The notes: generated by a model from the letters alone, not told the origin. A DNA stretch of 64,000 nt from Epiperipatus broadwayi (GCA_028023455.1 JAQFVV010000231.1:434001-498000); one strand, 5' to 3'; positions 35,621 through 46,365 are shown, counted from the first letter of the stretch. Translations and numbers: made by a program.

Positions 35621-36652
35621 TTACGTAGCCCATTTCTTCGAGATCTCGAAGCAAGTATCCTTTCTATTAATGGCATGGATGTTTCCATTGATGTAAAATG
35701 CCTCCTTTATTTTTCTTTTGTGATCATTTGATTCTGAGCACAATATTATGGGATTGGCGGGTGTGAAGTTGTGTCCAGATTGTTTAGCATGCTCCAAGAA
35801 TACAGAGGACGTGTTGCTGTTTTTCTGAGCTCTGTTAAATGTGTAAATATGTTGACCCAGTCTAGTATTGATTGTAGCTTTCGTTTCACCATAATATATA
35901 GCATGGCATCCAGCCTGAGGGCAGGCAATAGAGTACACCACGTGTGGGGTGAACGATCGATCAATGTGGTCTTTAGAGTTGTTAAGCAATCTATTAGAAT
36001 TAGGTGGAGTTCTAACTGCTATGTTAAATTTATCGTTTAATGCTTTCATTAGTTTGTTAGATATTTTAGGAATGTAGGGGATTGTTATTCTAGGTAGATT
36101 GGTGCGAGGTACATTATTGTTTATTGTATTATTAAATTTTATGATTTTATTTTTAATAGCTTTGAATTTGAACCCTGCTGCTAATAGATCTTTAATATAG
36201 TTGTTTATGTTTTCTTTCCTGTCTGCTTCATATTTACATAAATAAAAGTTTCTAAACAAAAATGCATTAAGGCCAGCAAATTTATGCGATGCAGGTGAGT
36301 TAGAGTTAGGGTGGATACAGCTGCGAATTTCAAATGGTTTAACAATCATTTTGTAATCTATTAAGTGGCGATTTCTCGATAAAGAGAGGTCGAGATATTT
36401 AAGTTCTTTATTATTTTCATATGTGATGGTGAATGAAAGTTTGGTTAAGTTTTGTAAATCACGTAGTATATTTAAAGTATTATCTTTAGAGGTTATGATA
36501 AAGATATTGTCTACATAACGAATATATGTAAAGTCTTGGTTGATATTGTGATATTTTGGAAGGATCGATAGCTCGTATTTATTTAAATATATGCTAGATA
36601 AAACACCACTGATAGGAAGGCCCATGGCCATCCATCTTGCATTGTGTACCAC
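35621..36652 (-). pseudogene. PLE copy 1: RT C-terminal half plus GIY-YIG endonuclease
   Basis: Open for 343 codons. Residues 9-17 read AMGLPISGV (RT motif B of PLEs); residues 43-53 read YIRYVDNIFII, where the usual YVDD catalytic pair is YVDN, replacing a metal-binding aspartate and predicting a dead polymerase. Residues 238-265 (HVVYSIACPQAGCHAIYY then GETKATINTRL) are a GIY-YIG endonuclease start with a CP-x3-C metal-site-like pair, continuing to a conserved KRKIKEAFYI helix (residues 312-321). It ends AINRKDTCFEISKKWAT, closely like copy 2. The rest of the RT lies in other frames upstream. Confidence 0.9.
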
Positions 36653-36738
36653 TTGTTTTCAAAGAGTGTAAATATATGTGAATCAAGCCATGACAGGAAA
36701 GCAATAATGAATTTAACTCTTTCACTAGGGCAATGTGC

Positions 36739-37023
36739 TCACAGTAGCTCTTCGTGTACTATTTGGATAGATGCTTTTCGATTAATTGATCCGTATAGTT
36801 CCTTCACATCCATTGTAGCCATAATTGAAGTCTGAGAGATTTGAGTATTTTTGATTTTGGAGATGAATTGGAGAGACACGTTTATCGTGTATGAGCCAAA
36901 ATTAAGGTAATCTATAAGTAATTGATTGATTAATTTGGCTGCTTCAAAATAATGCACACCACCGAAATCCATCATCAATCTAAGTGGTTCGCCTGTTTTA
37001 TGTAGTTTTAAATTGGCAAACAT
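36739..37023 (-). pseudogene. PLE copy 1: RT N-terminal palm fragment
   Basis: A 94-codon frame with KLHKTGEPLRLMMDFGGVHY and IMATMDVKELYGSINRKASI, equivalent to residues 11-29 and 71-91 of the copy 2 protein. TMDVKELYGS is RT motif A with its first catalytic aspartate. It is separated from the downstream half by a frameshift near 36650-36740. Confidence 0.85.
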
Positions 37024-37169
37024 TCAGGGGGTCTAGTGGCAGAAGGGTAAATCCTGTAATATTCGGATTTAATAATCCCTTTATCCTTGAAAGTCCAAAG
37101 CACATTGTTAATAAATTTATCTCGATCTAGTTTAATATTAAAAGAGTTATCATGCACCAACTTTAATAT

Positions 37170-37568
37170 TTAAATTTGGTCATGCATTTTATTTTTATAG
37201 TCTGTGTTATTTAGCAAAACAAAACAATTGCCTTTGTCTTCTTTGAGGCAAGTAATATTGTGTGTTTTGAAATATTGTTTGGTATTTAATATACTTTTAT
37301 TCCATGCTTTTCCTTCTTTATCAACCAAATTGTTATTTAATAGTTTAGATATATCGGTGATGATAGCATCTCTTTGTATATTGTTAATGAGACTCGCTTC
37401 GATGTCTGCTATTAGTTCAAGTTTAGGAGATCTCCAACTTCCTCCTACAAATTTTGGTCCGAAGGATAAAATTTTCTTGATTTCATATGGTGGTGTAATT
37501 GAAGTGCTTGAATATTTGTATTTGCATATTTTATTATACATTTTATGAAGGCTATGAATATGAGGCAT
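37170..37568 (-). pseudogene. PLE copy 1: N-terminal domain fragment with an acquired start
   Basis: 132 codons. The first 20 or so residues (MPHIHSLHKMYNKICKYKYS) are encoded by the inverted 3-prime UTR arm and are not original. Thereafter TPPYEIKKILSFGPKFVGG and KEDKGNCFVLLNNTDYKNKM match the region that precedes the RT in PLE proteins (a lysine/asparagine-rich N-terminal domain ending in a KADKGNxxV-type motif). A stop after MHDQI interrupts the link to the RT. Confidence 0.75.
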
Positions 37569-37634
37569 GGATCCTCGAAAACGTTAAGCCGATAAACTTT
37601 AATACTAATTAATATCTTCTCTAATTAACAATTA
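37508..37634 (+). repeat. PLE copy 1 terminal inverted repeat, inverted arm at 5-prime end
   Basis: Reverse complement of 35483-35609. It carries the motif 37550-37590 on the plus strand, antisense to the element. Confidence 0.9.
37550..37590 (+). ncRNA. Conserved hammerhead-like RNA motif, inverted copy
   Basis: GGCT, ATGAATATGA, GAGG/CCTC hairpin, GAAA, A-CG-T mini-stem, A, AGCC. Same design as 35527-35567, with one base change in the linker and one in the mini-loop. Confidence 0.45.
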
Positions 37635-37683
37635 TATATTTTACATATAGTGAGAAGTAAAGCTATATTGATTTATTAATTGT

Positions 37684-37966
37684 AAAAAAATTCTTAAGGT
37701 GATAGCATTATTCAGTAGTTTTCCTCAAGAAAATCATCAAAGTAACATTAAAAATAGTGATTAGAGAAGGAGTTCAAGCCATGAACACATGGATGTTACA
37801 TCAGCATGGTCCACAATTGGAAAATATTAATCTGTGATTAACTCGTTCAATGGGAAATTCTTTCTTTTCATTTAGTAAAAATAAAATAAAAACATTTTTT
37901 GACAACATATGATATTTTAATAAAGTAAGCTATTTGTATGGGTTGGTAAAACAATATTTTATAGCA

Positions 37967-38008
<42 letters not shown>

Positions 38009-38264
38009 AAGAACAATTAAATAAATAAAAAATAAAAAAATTCAGTTAAATATTCTTACAAGTCTGTTGTTAAAAACGCTGAATAAAGTAATGTTATGAT
38101 TACATGTATATGACTCAAAATTATATAAAAAATGTAATTTGAACATAAACTTCATTTATTAAATATCATATACAGTGCAAATTCAAACTACACTGTATCT
38201 AATTATGCAACTTAAATTATACACTATCCAAAGAAAGCTATAAACAAAAAAAATAAATAAATAT
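37684..38264. other. A+T-rich DNA with a (TA)n microsatellite
   Basis: The TA run is at 37969-38006. Nothing else recognised. Confidence 0.5.
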
Positions 38265-38400
38265 AAATACTTAATATTTGACATACAGGTTTTTCCATAC
38301 CTGTACATCAAATGTAAATATAAGGGGTTTTGAACTCAGACTTTTACTCAACCTTCAACTCTCCATGCTATCTCATACCACTGAAAAATGTAAATTTTTA
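38265..38400 (-). repeat. tRNA-derived SINE (family 3), inverted copy
   Basis: On the minus strand: GGTATGAGATAGCATGGAGA (box-A-like), AAAGTCTGAGTTCAAAACCC (box-B-like), then a body with GTACAGGTATGG and GTCAAATATTAAG matching the copy at 13805-13935. Confidence 0.7.
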
Positions 38401-39365
38401 AACAAAAACTCATTAAAATTTACAAATTGTATGACATTCAAACAGTGAGTGAGTTAACGTTTTCTAAATTAAAGATTAGCTTATTAGTTGTAGCGTGATG
38501 TCAGAAAATGGTTTCTAGACCAAATCTCAGCCTGTTACTTCCGGTTCTTGAATGCCACATGACCTCCTGAGTAACGAATCGTTTGATTAGATTCATACAG
38601 GATGTTTAATTTTTCCTATTTTTATTTTTTTCAGCAGTCTCACTTACCAAACTATATAATCCATAAAATTCCACTTTTAACACCAAATTTAAAACACCTC
38701 TGAAAAACCAGTATAAATTCGGGTTACTGAAAAGTTTTTATTGTTAAAGTTTTTGTAAATAACTAATATAATAAAATAACAGCGCTAAATCAATACATCT
38801 TTCCAAAATAAAACAAACAGCAACAAGTAAATTTTAAAAGAAAGTATTTTAAGAAAATGTTGGGCAATATTTTCACAAATAATGGTCAAATTTTAACACT
38901 TGGACATTTAGACACATGTTTCTCACGCGTGCAAAAATAAACTATTTATTGAAAATGATAAAACTGCAAGTGTTGCGCGTGAATTATTAGTCAATTAATG
39001 CTAATGAAAGTTTAAATAATTAATGATATTAATTAGGTTAAACCTCTCTTAGGTTGCAATTTGGTGGAAAGTTTATCTTGTCGCCGAGATGGATCAGCTG
39101 TCTCTTCTAAAAGAGATAATCAACTCGAGTTAAGTTTTGTATCTGTCAGCTTCAATTTGGTTATTTACGACCTTTTAAATATATACTCTCACTCTTTTAA
39201 AAATATTAAGAAAATTACGATCACATCTAATAGCAATGAGAACATATGAAATTTATGATTGTTTTAGAGTATGTGTGTGTTGTAAATGCAAATTTTAAAT
39301 ATAGTTATCATTCATTATATTATAATCTTACAAGTTTCAATAGATGGCATTTTTAGCATATTTAT
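38401..39365. other. A+T-rich DNA, nothing recognised
   Basis: A 62-codon frame at 39061-39249 has no motif. No repeat identified. Confidence 0.5.
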
Positions 39366-40291
39366 TTGAGTGAAATGGAGAGAGCAATAGAAAGTCTTGG
39401 AAGAGGGACAGAGATACCGTTAATAGGTGGCAAAAAAGTATATATATTGTCGGGTCTTTTTTTTTTGCGGATGATGTCTTTTTGTGTGCAGAAAGAAGTT
39501 ATGGAAGTTATGCTGAAGACATGCGCAAGGGTGGGTAAAGATATGGGGATTAAATTTAGTGAAGAAAAATCAAATATAATGATGGAGAATACTGGGGAAA
39601 GAGAAGACAAAAATTTCTTATTGGGGGATATAAAGTTAAGTGTGGTGAATAGATATAGTTATTTGGGAATCATCTTGAGTAATAAAAAAAATTGCTTGGA
39701 TGAATGGAAGAAAAAATTGATAAATGAAGCAAAGAAAAGAAAGGGATTGATAAAGAAATTAACAGTGTTTTCATATAATAAATATGATGTAGCTAGAATT
39801 GTATGGAAGGAAGTGGCAGTAGTAGGGTTAACATATGGCAATGATGCATTATGTGTTAGTCAAGGGATATTAGATTGCTTAGAAAAAGTACAAAGGGAAG
39901 TAGAAAGACATGCATTAGATGCTGAGTGTGGACAGCAAAGGAGGCAATTCAAGGAGAAATGGGATGTAAAGTTTTTATATGAGGGATGCAAAAAGCAAAT
40001 TGAAAATGTTCGGTAGATTTCAGTTTATGGATAATAAAAGAATAGCCAAAATAGTATTTAATTGGGTTACAAGTAAAGGGTGGGCAACAAGATGGGTGAG
40101 AAAGGTAATGCAGTATGCAGAAGATTTGGATAAAGAACTTATGTCAGTATACTTGTACAAAAGATGGGATGATTGTGTGAGGAGGATTGTTGAGTGTTAT
40201 AGTGGTAAGGAGTGGGATAGAAGAATAGATGCATTAATAAAGAATAGGGAGTTGGAGAGATGGAGAACTAGTATGGAGAGTAAAACGAGTT

Positions 40292-40366
<75 letters not shown>

Positions 40367-40749
40367 GTAAACAGAACATTGGGTGTGAGTTAATTTATGA
40401 TAATAGTAAGGAAAGTAGTTTATTGTTTAAGGCTTGAACGGGATCTTTAGCAACAAGGGAATATACACGTAAATGGAAAAATATGGGTGATTTAGTCTGC
40501 AAGTTGTGTAAGGAAGGCATAGAAAATATTAGGCATCTGTTACTTCAATGTAAATGCTTGGAAGCAGAAAGGGTACAAATAATGAAGTTATGGGAGATTA
40601 AATATGAACAAAGTGATTATACAGAAAGTGAGTTATTGGTTTTTATGCTAAGTTTGGGAAAAGATAAGGGGGATTTAGATATGAAGGTCATGGAGTTGAC
40701 AAAGATTATGTTGTGGAAATGGGATGGAGCAGATTATGTAAAAACTTAG
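39366..40749 (+). pseudogene. LINE RT thumb and C-terminal domain, broken
   Basis: Recognisable segments are VMLKTCARVGKDMGIKFSEE followed by KSNIMM (post-motif-C region), VVNRYSYLGIILS (LG motif D/E region), AVVGLTYGNDALCV, and the knuckle near 40495-40550. Frame changes occur in the T10 run at 39457-39466 and near 39980-40010; a stop follows SLLFKA at 40435. The TA microsatellite at 40298-40362 interrupts the C-terminal domain. Confidence 0.8.
40298..40362. repeat. (TA)n microsatellite inside LINE coding relic
   Basis: About 65 bp of TA units with one C. Coding-like sequence resumes directly after it. Confidence 0.9.
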
Positions 40750-40889
40750 GGTGGACAATGGAAAAGGAAGGTAAAGTGGCTAACAGGTTTCTCTGAGCAT
40801 AGCTGCTGAGAGATTCCTGACTCCGTTTAAGGAGAAGTCACAGTGCATCACATCACATCACACACACACACATACATATATATATAAAT

Positions 40890-41085
40890 GTAATTAAGCA
40901 GTACGCGAATTTTCAAATTTTTTTGATTAGTCTACCCTTTATATCGCAAGGGTTCATCAGTACAGAACTCAGACCATTCGCTCTGTGTTTGTTGAGATAT
41001 AAGTTTCAATCATCTAGATATACATGTTAATAGTTTGATACTTTTTCACCACCCTACTCTTTCAAAAGATAAGAACTGGTTTCTA
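40890..41085 (-). repeat. Repeat with hammerhead-like segment, unclassified
   Basis: On the minus strand, TACTGATGA at 40956-40964 is followed by ACCCTT-loop-AAAGGGT, a good stem II, and AGAC where GAAAC would be expected. GCGAAT upstream pairs with ATTCGC downstream. No proper cleavage site is visible. It could be a decayed PLE-type terminal ribozyme. Confidence 0.35.
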
Positions 41086-42175
41086 TTTACTTTTAACACC
41101 GTATAGTTTAACTTGTTTCAAATGTAAATATTAAGCCAAGAATTTGAAAAACAAATACAATTACACACTCGTTTGCAGCATACAATTAGTCAATTTCACC
41201 ACCACGAGTAAATACATAAATCGCAAATGCAACTATAATGTATTATAAACAAACGATAATAGGTTTTTGACCAAACAATTGTACGTTTTATATATAAAAT
41301 AATTGATGACAATGCAGTGATATATAACAAACAATTCTTTTCACAATACGCATATATATATATATCCACTAAACACAACCTTGTCAAATGATCTGACCCT
41401 ATAATGAAAATGTTAATTTATTTACCCATAAGCCTGTCAAAGAGGAATAAAGAAAAAAAAAAAACAACGTTATTATCCAACCTCACCAAATAAGTGATTT
41501 AAGATGATTCTTTTTTGATCCTTGTTTATTTACTAATTATGATTTCCTGCACTGATCAGTTACAGGTTATTAACAAAACTAGTTGTGGTGAGGCCACTTA
41601 AAAACATTTTATCTAGAATCTGAATAATTTTCTATATTTATTTAACCTACTTGTAATGTGGTCACACCAACACAAAACTTTCATACCACTTTAGGTGTAG
41701 AGACGTGACTTATAGCATGCAAGACTCATGACAAGCCATTCTGTAACCTTAGTATATGGACAGATAATACAGCAACAATGACAATGGAAAGATAAAGAAA
41801 TAAAGAATGAAAACTCGAACACATTTTATTTGAAGTGAAGGTAAAAAGCAATGCAGCTGATCTATTTAAAAGTATTTGGGTAAATCAAAAACTGTATGAA
41901 TATGCTAAAACCAGCTTGTTTTTCGATCTATGGAATAAATAATAAAACAATGACCATCAAATAATGCCTGACATTTGACTGGTTAAGAGACTGCAAAAGA
42001 TTTTCTTAGTCATCCAATTCTCATTATGCTCTGAGATATCAAGTGATAATTGTACTCAAGCCCATTCCCAAAAAAATTAGGTGCAGAAAATAGTGATAAC
42101 ATATATCCTCTACATAATCATAGATCTGTCACAAGGATGCATTGCCTTCTCTGCATCCCAGCATAGAGCAGAGCC
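41086..42175. other. A+T-rich DNA, nothing recognised
   Basis: No element identified; open frames are short and lack motifs. Confidence 0.5.
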
Positions 42176-42358
42176 AGTTGCACTTATATTTGGACTATTT
42201 CCATCACCTAACATTAAATATCAAAATGTCTTTAGAAAAAAAATGTTAAACTTTCTAACTGTATTCAACTGTTGGTAATAGCCAACTGAATAGTTTATAC
42301 ACAATGTGTCAAGTGCTATTTTTTTCTCTTCTTCAGGTATTGCTGGACTGACCAGTGA
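42176..42358 (-). repeat. SINE family 1, 3-prime body
   Basis: On the minus strand: CAATACCTGAAGAAGAG, CACATTGTGTATAAAC, GCTATTACCAACAGTTGAAT, CTAAAGACATTTTGATATTTAAT, GATGGAAATAGTCC. The same blocks occur in order at 44175-44345 and 56480-56665. It abuts the 3-prime tail of the RTE element on the right. Confidence 0.75.
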
Positions 42359-42359
42359 C

Positions 42360-43982
42360 AGTCATCATCATCATCATCAACCATTATCAATCCACTGCAG
42401 GATGAAGGTCTCTCCAAGTTTAATCCATCTTTTCCATTCTTTAGCTTTTCTTCTCCTCATCACCCCTGCACACTTTCTTATTTCATCCATCCATATCACA
42501 TGTGGTCTCTTTCTGGGTCTTTTTACAATCTCTTGGAATCCAGTTTAAAATTTCAATTGTCCATCTATTATCATCTCTTCTAGCAATATGTCCAGCCCAA
42601 CTCCACTTCAATCTTTTAATTTTTTCAATGAGGTCAGTAACACCTGTTTGTTCTCTTACCCATACATTGCGTTTTCGATCTCTTCTTGTTACTCCCAACA
42701 TGCATCTCTCCATACTTCTTTGAGTGGTCTGAAGTCTCTGTATTGCTCTTCTATTAAGTGTCCAAGTCTCAGATCCATAAGTAAGAACTGGTAAAACACA
42801 TTTGTTAAAAACCTTCCTTTTCAAACACATAAGCATATTTCCTTTTAGTATCAAGTTATTTCTACCAAAAGCACTCCAACCAAGTTTAATTCTATGATTA
42901 ATTTCTTCCATTATGTTTCCATCTGTATTAATAATCTGACCAAGGTATTTGTAACTGTTAACTTCTTCTAATTCATCATAATCAATCTTTATTTTCATAT
43001 TTTGAGCAAATCGATTAAACATTACTTTAGTCTTTTTAACATTTATCTTTAGTCCTACTTTCATCTGATAATTCCTGCAACATATCCTGCAGCTCTGAAG
43101 CATTATTTGCAAAAACAACTACATCATCTGCGAAATCTAAATGACTTAAATAATCTCCATTTACTTTTACTCCTTTAGTTTCCCATTTTAATCCACAAAA
43201 TACTTCTTGCAGCACTGCTATAAAAAGTTTTGGAGATATGGAGTCACCTTGTCTTACACCTTTCTCAATGTTGACTTTCCCAGTATCATTATGTAATCTA
43301 ATTGTTGCTGTTGCATTTTTATAAATATTCTTCAAAATATGACAATATCCTGGATCTATACCTTGATGATCCAATGCTTTAATCACTGAAGAAATGTTTA
43401 TAGAATCAAATGCCTTTTCATAATCTACAAATCCAAAACATAATGACAACTCATATTCATTCGTCCTTTCTATAACTTCTCTCAACACCTGGATATGATC
43501 TACTGTACTAAAACCACTTTTAAATCCAGCTTGTTCTCTTGGTTGGTGCAAATCCAATGTTCTCTGTAGATGAGTTGTAATTATCTTGGTAAAAATTTTA
43601 TATAAAACTGATAAAAGGCTGATAGATCTGTAATTTCTAATATCTTCTTTATCACCTTTTTTAAATATTAATATTATTACTGCATTTTTCCAATCATCCG
43701 GTACATCTTTATCATTTAGACATTTGGTATATAACTTTGCTAAAAAAATTTTCTATTTCTTCACCTGCTTCTTTTAATATATCAATTATAATTCCATCAT
43801 TACCTGAAGCCTTCCCTTTCTTCATAAATTTAATTGCATGTCTCACTTCCTCATTCAAAATTCTGGGCAATTCGGAAGATGTAATAGATATAGGAGGTAC
43901 TTGTTCTTTATTACTATATAATTCTTGATAAAAATCTTCTACCAATTTCATGATGTCATCTCTCTTTTTAGTAACAATTCCC
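42360..43982 (-). mobile_element. RTE-clade LINE, 5-prime truncated, fairly well preserved
   Basis: Runs leftward from about 43982 to a (ATG)n tail at 42362-42378. The translation covers most of the RT and the full C-terminal region. Similar copies are at 180-2033 (+) and 52712-53342 (-), with 3-prime pieces at 45126-45510 (+) and 51925-52058 (-). The short 3-prime UTR ending in ATG repeats is diagnostic for RTE. Confidence 0.9.
42483..43951 (-). pseudogene. RTE reverse transcriptase, three frame pieces
   Basis: Piece 1 (43712-43951): FYQELYSNKEQ...GKASGNDGIIIDILKEAGEE, the RT N-terminus. Piece 2 (43036-43557): QPREQAGFKSGFSTVDHIQV, motif A LCFGFVDYEKAFDSI, motif B VRQGDSISPKLFIAVLQEVF, motif C LDFADDVVVFA with both aspartates. 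Piece 3 (42483-43118): KYLGQIINTDGN, LTYGSETWTLNRRAIQRL, MERCMLGVTRRDRKRNVWVR, LKWSWAGHIARRDDNRW. These motifs are those of the RTE family of endonuclease-reverse transcriptases. Two frameshifts separate the pieces (between 43712 and 43557, and in the 43036-43118 overlap). The endonuclease domain is missing. Confidence 0.9.
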
Positions 43983-44090
43983 TCTTTTTTTCTTATTGGA
44001 AATCAAATCTGGACCTTTAGATTCTTGATATTGAATTTCAAAGTAATACTCTGATGAATTGCTGTTGAAAGTGTTATCTTATTAGAATAG
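43983..44090 (-). repeat. SINE family 1, tRNA-like head, minus strand
   Basis: On the minus strand CAGAGTATTACTTTGAAATTC, CAAGAATCTAAAGG and TCCAGATTTGATTTCC correspond to the head of the plus copy that starts at 44091 (AAATTCAGTTTTC, CAAGAATCTGAAGG, GCAGGTTCGAATCCC). It sits between the truncated RTE 5-prime end and the plus-strand SINE. Confidence 0.6.
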
Positions 44091-44345
44091 CTCAGATGGT
44101 TAGAGCGTTATCGTAAAATTCAGTTTTCAAGAATCTGAAGGTGCAGGTTCGAATCCCATGCTAGTATTGCCAATTGTTAGACCAGCATCACCTGAAGAAA
44201 AGAGGAGAATAATAACAGTTAAAACATTGTGTAAATACTGACCTGTGTGGTGTTACTAACAATTAAATGAAATTGGAAATTTTAAATGAAGTTTAAATTT
44301 TTTCTAAGGAAATTCAATATTTAATGTCCCATTTGGAAATGATCC
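44091..44345 (+). repeat. tRNA-derived SINE (family 1), near full-length
   Basis: Box A TAGCTCAGATGGTTAGAGCG (44089-44108 region) and box B GGTTCGAATCC (44146-44156) form an internal RNA polymerase III promoter. The body follows with CACCTGAAGAAAAG, ACATTGTGTAAATACTG, GTTACTAACAATTAAAT and TTTAATGTCCCATTTGGAAATGA. The box spacing is a few bases longer than in a tRNA gene and there is no clean cloverleaf, so this is a SINE and not a tRNA gene. Relatives: 42176-42358 (-), 52060-52220 (-), 52321-52445 (+), 56470-56665 (+). Confidence 0.8.
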
Positions 44346-45125
44346 AACATATACCTGCAACTAAAATGATATCCGGGAAAATGTGATAATGATCATATAT
44401 TAAAAAATATTTCCACTACTAAATATTCATGACTTCCAGACAGGCTTCCCACATTTAAGACAAGAGGAGAAACACATACTCCAGTTTAGAAGGCAATTAC
44501 AATAAGAAAACTTGAAAGATATTTTGAGTCAAAATGAAAATCCATTAGGGATGATCACATATATCATCTTCCCCTTTCTAAACTGATGCAACCCATTAAA
44601 TGAAATGGTATGCTCAATAAAGGAATGGTATCATTAATACATACTTATTATAAAACTTCAATTTTAAATTAACAATTAAATTATAAAAGAAAATTTAAAT
44701 TTATACTAATATCATAAGGTACTTTTTGTTGTAAATGACATACATTTGTGTAGGGATGCAATGAACAGTAGATGGCTTAAAAGAATAGTAGACATCTGGT
44801 TATTGCAGTGAATAACCTAAAGTGTTTATTAATATAATATTATTTGTGATAATTAGATTTCTTTTAATGATTAATATTTAATTAGTAATAGCGAAATAAG
44901 TGAAAAAGTGCAATTTCCATTAGTTTGATAAACTGGGCATATTCCACAATCCCAAAATTCCTTATCAGAATTGAGGGATTTTAGACTCAAATCCTGGAAA
45001 ATTCTGGAGTATCAGGATATCCAGCAACAGACAACTTTATCTCCAGAAAAAAAATTCTGGTGAAAATGATAGAAAATCTAATTTTGAAAAACTACAACTT
45101 TTTCTTTATAACTATTGTACACCCA
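44346..45125. other. A+T-rich DNA, nothing recognised
   Basis: No element identified. Confidence 0.5.
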
Positions 45126-45510
45126 ATATAGAGATTTCAGATCATTCAACAAAGTGTGGAGAGATTTATGTTAGGAGTAACAAAAAGGAATCAAAAACGA
45201 AATACATGGGTGAGAAAACAAACAGGTAATATTGATATCACTGAAAGAGTTAAAAGATTAAATTGGAACTGGGTGAACATATTGTTAGAAGTGATAATAA
45301 ATTGACTGTTAAAGTCTTGAACTGAATTCCAAGAGATTGTAGAAGACTGAGAAAGAGACCACATGTGAGATAGCTAGATGAAATAAGGAAGTTTGCCGGT
45401 GTGATTGGGGAGCAGAAAGGCTAGAGATGGGATAAAGTGAATTGAACTTGAGGAAATCTTTATCCAGTAGTGAACTGATAATGTTTGAAATTGATGATGA
45501 TGACATAATG
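45126..45510 (+). pseudogene. RTE 3-prime fragment
   Basis: Reading frames give QQSVERFMLGVTKRNQKRNTWV, then VKRLNWNWVNILLEVIIN in place of LKWSWAGHIARRDDNR, then RRLRKRPHVR and the KFAGVIG region. Ends in GATGATGATGA at 45492-45502. Heavily decayed. Confidence 0.8.
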
Positions 45511-46169
45511 AACTGACCCACTCTTTTCTCTACTGAGATCTTTATGATACATAAAAATATTACTATATCGCCATATCACATACATGTCTATATATAGTGT
45601 TAAACATAGATAAGTAATAGAGAAAAGTTTAAAACGAAACAATTTTAGATGATCACGTGATCATTTCCCCGCTTAGATAAACCGGAAAAGTATATTGTAC
45701 AGTCTTAGTAAACGAGTTATTTGAGTTATTTTCTTTTGATGTTTGTTAAAAACAAGTCAAGCTATTCGATAAATTAATATTAAATCGAAGTTTTTTTATT
45801 AAATTTAAAAAAATAATTAAAATAGCTTATATTTATTTACATATTTCAAGAACTGCAATTTTAATTTTTAAAATTAAAAAATAAAAGTAGCGAAAAAGCA
45901 ATAAATTGATGATGGGAAGTTGTGCGCGGAGATAAATAGTGAAAGAGAAGAACAGCAAAGAAGAAATTAAAACAAACAAAAAAAAAAACCAGAAAGGCAT
46001 TTTAAAATGTAAAATTACAAAAATTGGTGATCGGTTTTAAACAGCACGATGCACAAGAAAAAATAACCAACGACCTTTCTTCCATAGAGGGGGAGGGGAG
46101 TAATGAAAAACAAGGGATTAATGACCAGGCTTAACAAATATAGAATGATTAAGAATTTGAGAGCCTTTT
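45511..46169. other. A+T-rich DNA, nothing recognised
   Basis: Contains poly-A runs and GAGGGGGAGGGGAG at 46088-46101. No gene found. Confidence 0.5.
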
Positions 46170-46365
46170 CTTTCTTTGCTTTACTATCTAGTTAAGAATA
46201 GCTGGATATCCATTTACTGATCACACTTAATCATGTAGGTTAAATACCAGATGCCTGAAATAAATCTTTTAAGCCTAATAAGAATCTTAAAAAATGACAA
46301 TTTTAACCAATCTCAATTCAAACTCAGGTTTTAAGCATGATAAATGTGCTACCATCTCATTATCA
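46170..46365 (-). repeat. SINE family 2, diverged copy
   Basis: TATCTAGTTAAGAATAGCTGGATATCCATTTACTGATCA, ACCAGATGCCTGAAATAAATC and GACAATTTTAACC line up with 60430-60640 and 14505-14660. A box-B-like AAACTCAGGTT lies at its right end on the expected side. Confidence 0.55.

Larger units (their letters stand above)
35472..37683 (-). mobile_element. Penelope-like element, copy 1, with 18-bp target duplication
   Basis: The element (35490-37665) is flanked by an exact 18-bp direct repeat, TATTGATTTATTAATTGT, at 35472-35489 and 37666-37683. In minus-strand sense it contains the N-terminal region, reverse transcriptase and GIY-YIG endonuclease of a PLE in several frames. Its ends are inverted copies of each other: 35483-35609 (3-prime UTR) and 37508-37634. 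The 5-prime end is thus an inverted copy of the 3-prime UTR, fused to a truncated body. The first Met of the frame at 37568 lies inside that inverted copy and is not the native start. Confidence 0.9.
39366..40865 (+). mobile_element. 5-prime truncated LINE of a non-RTE lineage
   Basis: Begins inside the RT domain and runs to a (CATCACA)n-(CA)n tail at about 40845-40875. RT motif C is visible as FFADDVFLCA encoded at 39461-39490, but a 10-T run just before it shifts the frame relative to upstream codons. Frame 1 (to 40016) covers the end of the RT; frame 2 (39979-40437) and a third piece (40483-40749) cover the C-terminal domain, which contains a CKLCKEGIENIRHLLLQC zinc-knuckle-like motif (C-x2-C-x8-H-x4-C). 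Such a C-terminal knuckle is known in I/Jockey/CR1-type LINEs. Two frameshifts, a stop and a TA insertion show that it is dead. Confidence 0.85.

Noticed and set aside
35549-35731. Plus-strand frame with the same first residues as the PLE N-terminal ORF
   Set aside because: The identical start is explained by the inverted terminal repeat of the PLE. The shared residues come from inverted UTR sequence and the rest is antisense to the endonuclease.
35771-37548. Plus-strand ORFs of 63-114 codons inside PLE copy 1
   Set aside because: They are antisense shadows of the RT and endonuclease frames.
42306-42794. Plus-strand ORFs opposite the RTE 3-prime region (also 52751-53071)
   Set aside because: They occur opposite the RTE coding frame in both copies and reflect the RTE sequence only.
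44091-44165. tRNA gene
   Set aside because: Box A and box B are present, but the arms do not form a clean cloverleaf and the sequence runs on into a body repeated at several other sites, so it is a SINE head.
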